Assembly: GCA_022393335.1 (NCBI GenBank)
Contig: JAJEKB010021263.1
Span: 1,009,290-1,073,289 of the forward strand
Source of the DNA: Macrotrachela quadricornifera
Lineage: Eukaryota; Rotifera; Eurotatoria; Philodinida; Philodinidae
Direction: 5' to 3'
DNA length: 64,000 bases
The notes under the pieces were generated by a model. It saw only the letters and a list, made by a program, of their open reading frames with translations, made no database searches and was not told where the DNA came from. Below, in pieces: positions 32,900 to 46,320 of the stretch. Position 1 is the first letter of the stretch; the number at the start of each line of letters is the position of its first letter. The translations under genes were made by a program, and so were the position numbers.

Positions 32900-33330
32900 A
32901 TTGAAAATTGCGTACGAACGTTGTTTTATATATAACCACGTTCAGACGCATCTAAATAGTTTTTATCGACTGCGTGATAATGTAGTTGCATTAGAAAACG
33001 TCTCCAATTGCAACTCAAAACTTAGTCTAACCACATCGAGGCCCGTTTTAGCCTACGCCCCGTCCGGACACATTAAAATGTTTTTTTTATTAAACGTGTT
33101 TACATGCGGTTTCATAGAAGACTGCGTTCAGCCGTGGCTACAAACTCCATATAACTGCGTCTATAGATGCATTTTATATGCATCCGCATTCAGACGTGAT
33201 CAAAAAACAATTTTTAGCCGCGTGCAAACGTGATTGGAAATCTAATTGTGATTGCACGCGGCTAAAAATGATTTTTAGATGCGTCTGAAGACGGTTCACA
33301 ACAAAATCACGTCTGGACGCCTATATCTTG
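32900..33330. repeat. Cluster of GACGC/GCGTC dyads with a 17-bp hairpin
   Basis: A GC-richer island with repeated CAGACGC/GCGTCTGA motifs in both orientations. At its centre TTTTTAGCCGCGTGCAA (33211-33227) and its exact complement (33252-33268) form a 17-bp stem. It looks like a degraded non-autonomous transposon. The frame at 32901-33233 runs through it and is not credible. Confidence 0.6.
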
Positions 33331-33496
33331 CGTTTGATGTTTACATAGGTAGAATTGAAAACAAAATTCACGACTCGACTTAGCATGATTTTATTACCAA
33401 TATATCGATCTATTTTGGAATCATTCAAGAGTAGTTTCTCGAAATCTTGGATTTCTAGAAAGCCACTATAACTCTTGAATAGAACAAGGTAAAGAC

Positions 33497-33955
33497 TCAT
33501 GTCGCTATAACCTGTCGAAAACCGTCGGTTAACCGGCGATATTCCGGTTGATATTTTTTTATTTGTTACCACATTAGAATTTTTTTACTCTTAGAAAACC
33601 GTCAGATTTGAGTTAAAATCACGCCTTACTGTATTTGTCGGCGCGTTTAAGCCGCTGGTACCAGCCACATCGGCTAATTTGGCCTAATTTACAAGTTTAA
33701 ATATTTATTAAAGATGCCGCTATAAAAATGATTCTTAGTTCGAGTGTTAGTTAATCCAGAAAATTGTCGCACTTAAAGATAAAATATGTTTTAATATATT
33801 AAAATTCATTTTTCAAAGTAGAATCTGATGTTTTTAGATCATACAATGTTATTTTTATAGAAAAATCAATAAAAAAAGGGTAAAAAGTGGGTTAACCGTC
33901 TGAACTGGTGGTTTTTTAAAGAACCGCGGTTAACCGACGGTTTTCGACCGGTTAG
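33497..33955. mobile_element. MITE with GTCGAAAACCGTCGGTTAACCG ends
   Basis: Inverted ends of about 35 bp, including CGAAAACCGTCGGTTAACCG on the left and its complement at the right, flanked outward by CATGTC/GACATG. The interior is AT-rich and non-coding. The superfamily is not known. Confidence 0.8.
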
Positions 33956-34939
33956 AATGACATGGGCGACCTTGATCTTACATAGAGCAATAGAGTTTGA
34001 CTTTCTCTTTTAAATAGGAATGAATGAAATAAATTTTTCATAGAAAAATTTTCTAAAAACTATTTCAAAGATTTTTAGTAAAATGTTATTTGCTTGACCA
34101 CATTTAAAACGATCAAATTTAACATCACTTTATACCCGCGAGAATGCTTTTTTTCAATAATAACAATTGCAACTTTCTAACTGCCTTCTACTAAAAGTTA
34201 TTTACAAAATAATAAGGTCTCTTTTGCTTGAAATAGATATTAGTAAAAGTTTTATTAAATACATGATTTAAACAGTAGTTTTTAATTGAATCATTAGATA
34301 TAAAAGATATTCATTGTATTCAAGTAGTAAACCAATATCTAAATATGACAATATAAAAAATAATTTTTGTTGGAAAATTATTAATACATTTGATTTGATA
34401 TCTTAACAAGGAATCGCATACATTCTGATAGAATAATTTCATAGAGAAAAATAATTTAAGTAATTGAATTGAATTATTATTTTCTATGAATCAAAATCAG
34501 AGATTATTTATCAATGATAATTAAGGTTTATTATTTTTAGTCAATGATTCTTGATAAATAGAATTAGTTTTATCTTCGAAATCAAATAATTCATTATTGA
34601 GGAAAATTTTCTGAATAAAAATGAATCAACATCTCTTCTATTGATGAAATAATCAAAAAAAAATATCAAGTTGAAGTTGATGAAGATGAAACGAAATAGA
34701 AAAAATATATATGTGCTTACTGACAATAACAACAAGAACATAGATAATAAAAGTTAAACTTTTTTTCTAATACATTTCTTTTTTATAAAAGAAAGAAAAG
34801 AATTTTCAAATGTTCATCAATCATCACCAATAGGATTATCAGCATATATTGTTTTTGAAGATCTTAAAGAAAAAAAAATACTTATATAATATATATATAT
34901 AATAACTAAATCAATAAATTATTCTTACAAAGATAAATT

Positions 34940-37900
34940 TTAATCAATATAAATAGCATGAAATAATGGATCATCAGGTATATCTCGAAGAGTTTTTTCA
35001 AGAAGAGCTTGATCCGAAGATTGATTATCAATTACTATTTTTATTTGTTCAATTTGATTATATGATATATCCCATGTTAATTTAAGTTTATCTGTTGAAC
35101 GTAAACCAAATAACATATATGCCAAATGAATTAAATTAATTCCTTTACCCCATTCAATAGCTAAATAACCTCGATCGATAACACAATCATAGTATAATGC
35201 TAAAGATGGTGGATTAATAACATCACTTGGATCTTCAACTTCTACAATAATTGAAATATATTCAAAATACTTTTAATTTAATTTTAAAAAAAAAATCTTA
35301 CTTTTCGCTTCTTCTTCTTCTAAATCGGACATTAAATATGAAATAGATTTTAATATAATAATATGTTTGATTAATTTATCATATAAAATATTAACATCAA
35401 CATCATCAAAATATTCTTTAGCTTTATTTTGATCATTTATATGTGGATTGATCATTAATGACAAAGCATTACGTAATATATCAACTGATTTCTTTTGTCC
35501 ACCACCAAGAATTAAATGAATATCCATCAGATCAGCAAGAGTTTCAGATGAATCAATAATTAAATCTTCTATAAGTTTCTTTGCTATATAATCTAATATA
35601 CAATAAAGTACATGTAATACATTACCATCTTCATAATCAATTACATCATGATCAAGATAAGCAAAAGGTCGATCTTGGTAAATTCCAGTCAATAAAAAAA
35701 ATTTACAACTTGATGCACCATAACTACCAATATTTGTTTTCGTAATACGTGGTACATCATCGACTTCAACATCACAACTATCAATTAATTCTAAAAATTA
35801 ATAAAGTATTTTAAAAAAAAAGTATAGAAAAATCATTTTAACTCTTGAGGGATGGGATTATTTTAGAAAAATAAAATTTCTTTTTTTATGTATTTCATTA
35901 TAAATAAATCTGAAATTTCTATTTTATAAAATTCTTTTTTATTAAAATGTGTCTATAGAAATTTTTCAAAGTGTGTCAAAGTTCAACATATATAGAATCA
36001 AGTTACATTATTCCTTTAGAGATAGGAACGGTTTCTTGCAAAGATTTTAGATTTTAGATTTTAGCAAAATTTTCTCTAAAAATCAACTATGTTATATTTA
36101 TCATCCACTATTGATTGTCAGAAAAAATAATCTAATTATAATCTTAACTATACCAAAAGAGTCTCTGATAAATGTTATAACAAAAACTTAATCTCATATA
36201 AGAATCCATATGTTTTAAAATACTAAAGAATCACCATGTTCCTTAAGGAGGCAATCGTCCCCAAAGGGTTAATATCGAAAGATATTTCATCTAAATCTTT
36301 CATATATTCATCAGATATAGAAGATCATAGTTCTATTTAAAAAAAAACAATTTTTTATGAAGAAATTTACCATCAAAATAACTTTGGGTCATTTTTGTTT
36401 CTTCACCGAATTTACATTTATTAATATCAGTATCTTAAAAAAGAAACAAGTATAAACAATATAAATTTATGAAAGAAAATAAATGCGGAAACTTCGGATT
36501 TTATCCGAAAGTTATGTGTACTACAAAAAGTTTATAAGATAGATGAGTCATTTTAGATAGTCTCGACACCAAAATTATCATGAGAAATCTTTTTTATGAG
36601 GGTGATTTCTCTTGATTGTGTTTGGTTCGAAAGGATTCAAGATCGAATACAGCTTATATTTCTACTCTTTGTCTTCATTTACCCTAAGACAACTATTGTT
36701 GTCATAACTTGATTTTTATTGGTTACGGTTCAATCGATGGGGTTCTAACACAAATGCAATACAAATTCGAGTTCTCCGACTCGGAAAACCTCGAGGCAAC
36801 AAATCTATGATCAGAAGATAGAGTCTTAATTTTGAGTCAACATCGAAATAATTTTCTGCATAATTATGTTTAACATATAGGAAACTCAGACTTCTTATTT
36901 CTCTATATATTGTGTATCACTTTGTAGTTCGTAAAATTCTCTATCGAATTATATGTAACAGGTGGGGTTTTATTCGACTCTGATAGAAAAGTTTCTTACA
37001 ATAATTGTGATATATCCATCTGCGCAAAAAAAAAATAAGAAGAAATAAGGATACATTGATTTTTATCAAACTATCTAAAAAATAATTGTCTTGAGTCTAC
37101 GGTCAACACTTCGACGTTGTCTCGTGGGCAACCTAGCCATTTGAGCTCGAGGACGTCTCAATTCGACAGAAAATAGTTAAGTCATTAAATGCATTCTACA
37201 CAAGTTAGTTAGTTATGAGATAAAAGAAGTGCAATAAGTCAAAAACTGCGTAAATTCAAAGAAATATTACCTTCAGGGAGGTGGTACTTTAAACTTTTCT
37301 CACGTGATGCATTAGATCCTAGACTTCTTTTTCTACAAGACAGATCTCGTTAAGATACATCTCTTGCCAAAAAATTCTAAGGAGTGAAAAACTAGAGAGC
37401 TAATTTAATATGAACCACACTATAGGCGGTCCAATCTAGTGACCATTGGCTCTACTTCCAGAGTAATAAAATTTCATTAGAAATTATAGAAACTGACTTC
37501 AGATTCGTGTTTAGCTAAGCAAACTAGGTAGAAAAAGTTATTTCAGATTGGATTTGTACTTAGATCTAACGGTATTATAGTCATATGTAGCCTCATGGAT
37601 CTATGATAGATATATAACACATAGAGATATCTGTATTCTCATAATAACTCTCCAATATTAATAGCTATCGAGTTTGATTTTTTTTCATTTGATAACCTCT
37701 TTTAGTAGTTACAAAACTACGCATCTAGAAAATCCCAAAACCGTCAGTTATGTGCGACGCATCTATGCACACTGGTCTCGGGATATATATTTCGGGACCC
37801 TGATTAGCCAAATGTTACTTAGAAAAATACGACTTAATTCAAAACTAATATCATATTCGGAATCAGCGTTGAAAACTGAGCCGGTTCATATATATTTTAA

Positions 37901-39223
37901 ATGACTCTGAGAAAAAATTTTTTTCGAAAAATCCCTGTACTTCCCCTCAGGGATGATCTGGTCAATAATGACAATTTTCTCGATAACTCAGCCATTTCTT
38001 GTTGAATCCTTTTCATCTTCGAACTCGACCGAGATATTGATGAGACAATTCTGTGTATAATATTTCAGCTCAATAGAATGTAATTGTGAAGAGTTATCGT
38101 GTAAACGGCCGGACGGACACACTGACCGATTCTATAAGTGTACTCACTTTTTGAGTACACAAAAAGAGGGTATCCGCAGGGCCTAAGGGGCAGTTCCTTA
38201 GTGCGCTCAAGGATGAATATTTTAGATAGTTTAATAATATAAATTAACTATCTTGAGTGTATGCTGGGCATTTTAACTTTGTCTCGTAAACAGTTTGGCC
38301 TTTTCAGCTAAAGAATGTCTCAATTGTATAGAAAACAGTTTAACCTATGAATTTATTAAACTCAAGGATTAAGGTATGGGATTAATTAGGTAGAAACAAT
38401 TATTTCAGAATGGATTTTGGCTTGTATCTACCGAGATTATGGTCATAGATAACCTCATGAATCTATGATATATATATATATATATATATGATACACAGAG
38501 GCATTAGTATTTTCATAATAATCCGCCAATGTAAATGACTATTGAGTTCGGACTTTTTTCATTTAATATTCTTTTAGTAGTGACAAAATCATGAATCTGG
38601 AACACCCCAAAATCGCTAGTCACGCGAGACATATTTAGGTACACTGGCCTCAGGATACAGATTTCGTGCATTTTGGTACCTGTTTCTGCAACTTTGACTT
38701 AAAAAACTACAATTTTATTAAAAACTAATATCACATTCGAAATCAGCATTAAAAACTGAGTCGATATATACATGCTGTAAATAATTCTGAGAAAAAATTT
38801 TTTTTTTGAAAAAATCCCTGTACCCCCCCTTAGGGATGGTCTGGTCAATAATGACAATTTTTTCGATAACTCAGCCATTTCTTGTTGAATCCTTCTCATC
38901 TTCGAACTCGACCGAGATATTGATGAGACAATTCTATACACAAAATTTTAGCTCAATCGAATGTAACTGTGAAGAGTTATCGTGTAAACGGACGGCCGGC
39001 CGGACACACTGACCGATTCTAGAGTGTACTCACTTTTTGAGTACACAAAAAGGAATTAATCATGAAAAAATTTTAAATATACGGTACGAATATTATTTAT
39101 GTTCTTCTCTTAATTATTAATGTCTTTATATAGATAAGGAATATAAGATTTACCTTCTTTCATTTCAACTAATGTTTCATGTTCAGTTGATGTTGTATCT
39201 TCAATAGATTTTGTATCACTCAT
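34940..39223 (-). CDS. Gene B: unknown acidic protein, four exons, 307 aa
   Basis: Minus-strand exons 39223-39154, 36433-36371, 35790-35302 and 35241-34940 splice in phase (GT-AG) into 307 residues from ATG to TAA. Exon 1 is Thr/Glu-rich. The body has a Gly/Ser stretch (NIGSYGASSCKFFLL), an acidic motif (LDHDVIDYEDG), a glycine cluster (LILGGGQKK), an EEEEA acidic patch and a C-terminal region with several Leu/Ile helices. There is no signal peptide or membrane segment, so it is probably intracellular. I do not recognise the family. Intron 1 is 2.7 kb and holds a tandem pair of R1 repeats; intron 3 is only 60 bp. Exon 1 lies in D2 and a detached copy of it lies in D1 (4606-4537). Confidence 0.75.
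37060..38167 (+). repeat. Dispersed repeat R1, unit A
   Basis: About 1.1 kb, in tandem with unit B and similar along nearly its whole length (shared TCTATGATA.., GGTCAATAATGACAATTTT, ATTGATGAGACAATTCTG, then the CGGCCGG tail and GTGTACTC hairpin). No reading frame is conserved, so it is non-coding. It lies in intron 1 of gene B. Confidence 0.8.
38205..39050 (+). repeat. Dispersed repeat R1, unit B, spans the D2 left edge
   Basis: Second tandem R1 unit, about 0.85 kb, with a (TA)n tract at 38467-38490. Its last 92 bases are the first 92 bases of block D2, so the duplicated block begins, as far as can be seen, inside this repeat. Confidence 0.8.
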
Positions 39224-40578
39224 TCTTATTAAAATCGAACTGATATTTTTAATCTTGTTTTTAATACTTTGAAAAATATTTAAATTTTGAAGAAAATTTT
39301 TTTTCTATAATGTATATCAAAATTTATATAATACAAACTATTGTTAACACATAACAAGTGATTGAAAACATTATATTAAATAAAAGAATTTACAAAAGAT
39401 GATAATCTGTTCTTTCTTTTTGTTTATCCTTTGCAAGAGATAATATATATATCCATTCTTTCAATAAAATGAAATAGTTATCTAATTGACAGAATAAGAA
39501 AGAAAAAAAAATTATTTAATTAATTTGATTTGATAATTTAGCAGTCCATAGAATACTTATTTATTTTATATGAGATAATATTTCCATGTTATATTTATTC
39601 AGTGATAAATTCAAATGTATAAAATATAATCAGATATTTTTTTTTAATATAAATGAGTTGGTCGTAAATTATCTTAACATATACTTGAATATATATTTAC
39701 AATAATTAACTCTGTATTTATAAATTATAAAATTAATTGAGAAGTGATTAACTCGATAGTATTTTTATGATATAAACATATGAATTTTTCAAGTCATCTT
39801 GTAAATTTTGATGAGTTGTATCTATATTCTACACTAAAAGATCAGATCAACCAATCGCTCCTCTAAGAAGATATGAATATTAAAATATTTTATTATTATT
39901 ACAATTTTATTTGTCCTTGTTTTTAAATCTTTTTTTCGAATATTACTATTTGATACAAATCTGTTTAATGAGACTTCCAGCCATAAATAAACACAATCTA
40001 ATACTTGTTGTTATGCAAAGGTTTTCGGAGGAGATATATGTAATTTTATTATGCTTCTGTTCAAATTGTACAATGCATATGTATGATATCTGTTTCAATT
40101 ATTCTCTAAATAAAATATCCTTATTTTACAATTGCATTTTATTCATCTTTCTTTCGACATAATAAATTCTTGTTGATTAAAAGAATCTTTAATCTAATAT
40201 GCAATATTTTTTATATATGTGTGATAGTTTGATTTTTCAATTATTTTAGTAATTGTTTTTGTATATATTTTTGTGATAGATACATTGTGTATATTTATTG
40301 TAAATCATGCTTTGTTTCCTTGAGATAACGATGTCCTTACATGTTTTTTTGCAAGATTCATTGTGGACTATCGAAAAACATTGACATATAGCTCGTTTGA
40401 CATCAATCATATAACTTCATCATGCGCAAGATTATTCACTATGCCTAATATCTTTCCAATCAATAATTAGTATCCACTAATTGAAAATTTTTGTAACTAT
40501 TCACTAGCTCCTTATTCATTCAAAAAGTATGAAATCAATTTATTGTCTTGAATACTTTTTAATTATTATCTGTATAGC

Positions 40579-41467
40579 TGATGGTGTGAAATTTTATGGA
40601 ATCAACAGCTCGAATTGCAGCTAGTATTGACAATTGAATACAACTCGATAGAGAAGATCCAGGCGCTATCTTAGCTCATTGTATGAAATTAGGCAAGACA
40701 TTTATAATTACTGTATTTCTTCACAAACTTTTTCGATATGTCAGATTGACACATATTCATCGAGTATTTATTTTATGTCCACCTAATATTGCTATCAAAT
40801 ATAATTAGCATTTTTTTTGTCAACTAAATCCAGATTGAATTAAAATTTTTTTCTTTCAAATAAAAACTTTTTATTTAATTTAATTTTAGTTGGAAAAATA
40901 AATTTCATGATTGATTACATGATCTTAAGCCAACTATTAATGTATACTCAGTTCGATCAATCTGATGTTGGGTCCTGTCGAAATTCGACGATCCGACAAA
41001 ATCTATAGGATTCCTGGTAACGGAATCACATCGGAATCCGTAGTGTCTGGATCATACATTGTATCCTACAGTTTCCGATAGATCCAAAATGCGTAATCTA
41101 GTATTGGTTAAATGAGCGATTATAAAATTTTCAGCAATTGACATTTAGCCGATAGAATCCGATACAATTTCGTCATCAGGAATCCTATAGGATTCTGTCG
41201 GATGATTGGATCCGATAGGATTCAACGTTGGATTTGTGAATCTGAGTATCTATTCAACGATGATGATATTCGAATACAAAATATGAAGAATAATTTCTTT
41301 GTCTCATGAATATTTCTCTTTGTCTGATGTTTATCAAAAAGATTTTATTACTTTTAAATGGCATGAAGGTGGTTAGTGTTCTATTCATGGACTATGAAAT
41401 GTCTTGTCAATTACCTTATACGATTGATTATAATCCTTACGACCATAGCAGAGAACTTCTAACTACA
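40579..41467 (+). pseudogene. ATRX-like fragment, D2 copy
   Basis: Duplicate of 5962-6850 with the same in-frame stops and the same K in the Walker motif, so the gene was already dead before duplication. An extra A in the A-run near 41470 differs from D1. Confidence 0.7.
40947..41246 (+). mobile_element. R2 MITE, D2 copy of 6330-6629
   Basis: Same ends and length as its D1 counterpart; duplicated together with the block rather than by transposition. Confidence 0.75.
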
Positions 41468-41575
41468 AAAAAAGAAGATATCATCTCTAATTCAACTAGC
41501 CCTAGAAAAAAGTACTGAGTGTTCAGAATACCCATGTACTGAGAAAACCCCGACATGGTACCCGATATGGGTACT

Positions 41576-41850
41576 TCAAAAATTCTCAGTAGTTATACTG
41601 ATGTAGGGTGCTTTCAATTGGACATGTGTTTGTGCACGATTAATAAAGTCAGTTAGTGTTGTCGTTGAAATACCAAAGCTAGGATATTGAAGCACTTCGG
41701 TGCCAGATGCAGTAACTTCGACAATGAATATTGTCCCAAAACGAAGCACGTTAGCATGAGCCAGTGCACTCAAATCTAAATATTAGTGTAGGTGCTGCAA
41801 TGGTTTCTGTGTAATTATATTGATATTGAATTCAAGTAAGACGAATACCA
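41576..41850 (-). pseudogene. Unidentified coding remnant, D2 copy
   Basis: Counterpart of 6958-7233. A single C to T change on the coding strand makes CAA a TAA stop near 41784, which shortens the frame from 91 to 65 codons. Confidence 0.4.
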
Positions 41851-41921
41851 CCGAAATAATTCAGACTATTGACATCAGAAGATAAGCTTGCCACTGCTAC
41901 TGTAAATGTTCAGGCAATACT

Positions 41922-42109
41922 AGGGTCGGAAAAAATAGTAGCAAGTTACAACGAGTCACTTTTGTCGGTCTCCCACTTTAGATGATATCCATACTTTCAT
42001 CTATTGGATGATATAGGAGAACGAAAAGAAAAAAAAAAGACAAAGGGATGTCATCTATAATAATAGAGCGATAAAAGTGACTCGTCGTGACTGCTATTTT
42101 CTCCAACCC
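41922..42109. mobile_element. TA-flanked MITE, D2 copy
   Basis: Counterpart of 7305-7491, one base longer. Confidence 0.8.
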
Positions 42110-44352
42110 TATTCTCTTATACATTGTTGAAAAATGACAAAACTTTGATAGAGTAAATTGCATCTATAACCGTTCTCATAAGTCAATTAGATATTAATTA
42201 CGTAATTTATCGTCATCAATAAAATTTCCACTATCAATATAAAACATAATGGGCACGTGAAAAACGATTAGCTTTTTTCGCTATTGAAAGATGTTAAACA
42301 CCTGATATACTGATATTCGTAATCAGCGCACTTGACTCTATCCAACACATATAAATTTCAATGGAATCAAAAACAAAAAGTTTTTTCGAAATTCTGTAAG
42401 AAACCACATAGAATACAAAAATCTTTTGGTCAGCTGTACAAAAATGAACAAATGGAATGTCACCAGAGGCCTTCTCTTACTTCAAATCGATAAAAATATC
42501 AACCTTGTTAGGTGAAAAAATAGCCTCATTCTTTCTGCTACTATAAGAGATCGATAGACTTGCATCGCATGTGTCAATTCTTTTTCAACTACTATAGACA
42601 ATAAAAAAAGAGAGTCCAAGACCAGTACCAGAAAAATGTTATATATGACAGATTAATCCATATTCTTCACGAAGACTTTTAAAATTATGCAATAAACATT
42701 CCCATTTCTGTAAAAAAAAATTCATTTTATTCCAGTGACAGTTTATCATTTTGTAACATTTCAATTAAGGAAATTTAAGTTCAATACTGGCACATTTAAC
42801 GGTACCCTCTCTTTTTAAGTAAAAAATGAAAAAAATATTGTTTATGTACTCTAAAGATAGAGTAGATATGGACCTTTCGATTTGTTCTTGAATGAGCTCA
42901 GTCTGATTTTCCGTTAATTTTTTATTTAATTTTTAAGAAAAGCTGCTTTACCAAAAATTGTCAAAATCTCACAGTCTGATAGAAGATCAGTATAAGAAGC
43001 TGTTGATAGAACCGTTAAAAAACGAACTTTCAATTTTTCTGTATAACGATACACTTCTCAAACTTATTTTGCATTGTTCTCAAAATCAAGTTTTTCTGCA
43101 TAGTATCCAATCGTACGACATACGACTCCCTCCTACTTTGTCTGATCGAGCTCAAATTTCTAATACAGATATTTCGAAGTATTCTCCAGATGTAAAATCG
43201 GTTATTTTCATTTCTAATTTTTCTATCCGGATTTGTAGAGTTCTGAAAGTCAGGACATCAGTTCTTCGATGAACTTTTAGGGACTTTTTTCATAAAAAAA
43301 AAGAAAATGGAATTTTTGGAAAAGCTCAAAACTACCGCTAAGATATAGTTGTAGGTATCTTCAACATAACTTTCGATCCCAATTGGATAAAATTTGAGAG
43401 GACTTTACTGTGGCAAGATGAAGTCATACGGAAAAACAGAGTCTTCCAGAAAAAAAAACGATAAAATTCCTTTTGAAAAAAACTTTCTTCGAGTACGTCT
43501 CTCGTTATTTTAAGTGTTCTTATATTTGTGGTAAAAATTTCAGTTCGATCGACTGGACCGTCTTTGAGATCTAGAAATATAATAACGATTCGTCTCAGCA
43601 ACTGCTTTTTAATTTTAAAAAAATTACGATTAGAGACATACTGCCATCGATATCACATCTATAGAGAACGAAAGAATCCCAATTATTGTCAATTTGGTAT
43701 TGATTTCATGTTACGCTATAACGTTTCTTTTCCTAAATATTGTATTCTTTTTCTCGAGACCGTATCCATTTTGTATAATCGTCCCATTATCCTACTCAAA
43801 AACTCTTAGATTCACCTATGACTCTCATCAAATTACAAAATCATTTGAATCTTTTTTTGTCTAATGTTCTATCATGTTGGTTCTTTTTAAATGTACTACA
43901 TTATCTAAAAAAATGTTAAATATGTAGTAATTTCATATATTGTTATTACTTATGGTGAAAAATGTTTTTAGTACAGATTATAGAATTATTCTATCAATAC
44001 GATTATTGTCTTGATTCAAAATCATCTTGAAAGTGATATTATTAAAAATAACAGGCACACATAAACATTTTCTATATTTTCTTTTCTGCTTCACTTCTCT
44101 TTTTATTTACGATAAACATAAAAATACGACAACTTCGCAGTCAAAGAGAAAAAAAGATCGTGTGAAATTCCATACAATAAGATAGACGTGACCTTTTTTT
44201 TCGTCAGATTCGTTTATACATATTAGGAAGAGAAAGAAAATATTTTTTTCCTCTTCATGTATATTGTCTATACATGCATGTCTCTATTCAGATTTATTCG
44301 AAATATCATCCTGATACAAGAAATAGGAGAGAAGGTAATTTCTTGTTTTTTT
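42110..44352. other. Non-coding DNA, counterpart of 7492-9735
   Basis: No gene recognised. The frames at 42958-43272 and 43338-43601 copy those in D1 and are not supported. Several single-base differences from D1 fall here. Confidence 0.5.
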
Positions 44353-44667
44353 TGTGGAACTCACATATTTTTTCGTAGAAAAAAGTGAGTGTAAGTTTTA
44401 AGTCGAGGCTTTTCGGGCTCCTCCCTTACAGGCAAGTCCTATTACAAACGCCTTCCATTGCAAACATCTCTCTATTGCAACAGACACGGCATAATAAATG
44501 ATTGCTATGGTCTATCATTGTTCTTTTTCACCTAAAGCTTCACTGCATATATATATCAATGTAGTGTAATAATATCATACAGAATTTCAAGTAACACAGC
44601 TCTTAGCTTATATGAATATGTGAGTTCCACATTTCAGCCCCAAAGGGGCTGCGTTGACAAGCTTTTT
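44353..44667 (+). mobile_element. DINE-1/HINE-like element, D2 copy
   Basis: Counterpart of 9736-10051, with the 17-bp inverted repeats and the AGCCCCAAAGGGGCT hairpin unchanged. Confidence 0.6.
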
Positions 44668-45023
44668 TATATTATGCAAATAAATTATAATTATATAAAA
44701 GATTTATTTATCTAGATAATTTTTTCCAACATCTGTCATTTTGCATTTATATTCAAAATTAAGTAAGAAATTAATTTTCAAATAAAATTTCGTTACATTT
44801 AATAGATGAAAGAAAATTTGTAAAATTTTCTGTGTGAGATATGAATGGTATATGTCAATATTTCTCATAGTGTCAACTTTTCAAAATTCTTAACTGATAG
44901 AAAAATAAATTGATTTATCTTTTAACATTTATTTAAGTATTCTTTTTTTTTATAAAATCAATAACGTTTATTAGATATATATATATATATATAATTTATG
45001 AAAATGATTAGTTGTGTGTTATG

Positions 45024-45287
45024 CAGATCGATCAATCCGTTAGGTCCGAAAAAGCGTAATTTAGTATTGGTTAAATGAGCGATTATAAAACTTGCAGTAA
45101 TTGATATTAACCCGACGGAATCCGATAGAATTTCGTCATTAGGAACCTTATAGAATTCTGTCGGATGTTAGATTCTATAAGGTCTGATAGGATTTAACCA
45201 AGGGGAAAACAACGGAGAATTCAGTCAGGAAGTCCCATGAAGTCCGATGTTTTCCTCTTGGATCAACGTTGAATTTGTGAATCTGAG
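45024..45287 (+). mobile_element. R2 MITE, D2 copy of 10408-10661
   Basis: Has about 10 bases (around CCCATGAAGT) that D1 lacks. The insert is flanked by AAGTC on both sides, so the D1 version may be a short deletion between direct repeats. Confidence 0.75.
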
Positions 45288-45806
45288 TAATGAGGAATAT
45301 TTTTGTGAAATTGTCATTTAAAAAATATCATTTTCTGGTAACAAATTAATAAATAAAAATAAATTTCTACCTCTTATAATTTGATTAGATATTTACATTT
45401 CTAAAGAAGTAAATATATGATTGATTATTTAATTAGATATATGATAGTTTTTTTTAGTTTAGCTCATGAATTTTAAGGAGTTTGCATTGATATTGTTGAT
45501 GAACTATGAACAACAACAGTGTTAAAATTAATTCATTTCTTAGACTTATTTTCAATATATTGAACTTGTATAAAATAAAAACTAAAATCCTATAAATAAT
45601 TATTATTGTTTCACTATTTCATAGTAAAATCGGAGTTTATTTTACAGAATTTCTATAGACAGACAGAATGAACAGAGTTACATTGATAGTTTTTGAAAAA
45701 TAAAATTTTTTAATTTCGATATTTATTTTAATAAATGTAATAAAAAAAGAAAAAAGAAAATATGATGTTCATGTTCTGAAGTTTTTGTTTTTTTTGTCAG
45801 ATATAA

Positions 45807-46320
45807 ATGATATATACATTTGAAAGATTACCAAATGAAATTCTTATTATTATATTTTCTTATTTATCATGGTTTGAAATGTTAAATTTATGGTCATTAA
45901 ATAATCGTATAAATAATATAATTTGTTCAATTATTTCATTAAATGATAATAAACAAAATAGTGGTATTATTATTAAAGAATCAGGTTTATCTTATGATAA
46001 ATTAAATTTAAAATTCTTATCATTTATTAATAATTCATCATTATTATCAATTCAACGTATGTCTTTTGATGGAACAAATTCAATATCTTCTAATATTAGT
46101 TATCAATGGATTTTTTTTCAGAATAATAATAAAAAAATTCTTCGTTTTCCTTTTCTTAAATCACTTATTCTCACTCGATGTTGGTTATCTGTATCATTAA
46201 TTCAAAATTTATCTTTACTTATTCAAAATCAATTAGATGAATTTACTTTAACATTTGATAAGGATGCATTTAATGCTCTTCGATATGAATTACCAAATGT
46301 CAATAGAAAATATAATAAAA
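45807..46320 (+). pseudogene. Orphan exon 1 of the F-box gene
   Basis: Carries the same F-box exon as 11181-11694, with an identical translation over the whole exon and into the intron. The other eight exons are absent downstream: homology ends at 46801. If transcribed it could give only a 177-residue F-box fragment ending at TAA 46338-46340. I treat it as a truncated duplicate. Confidence 0.85.
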
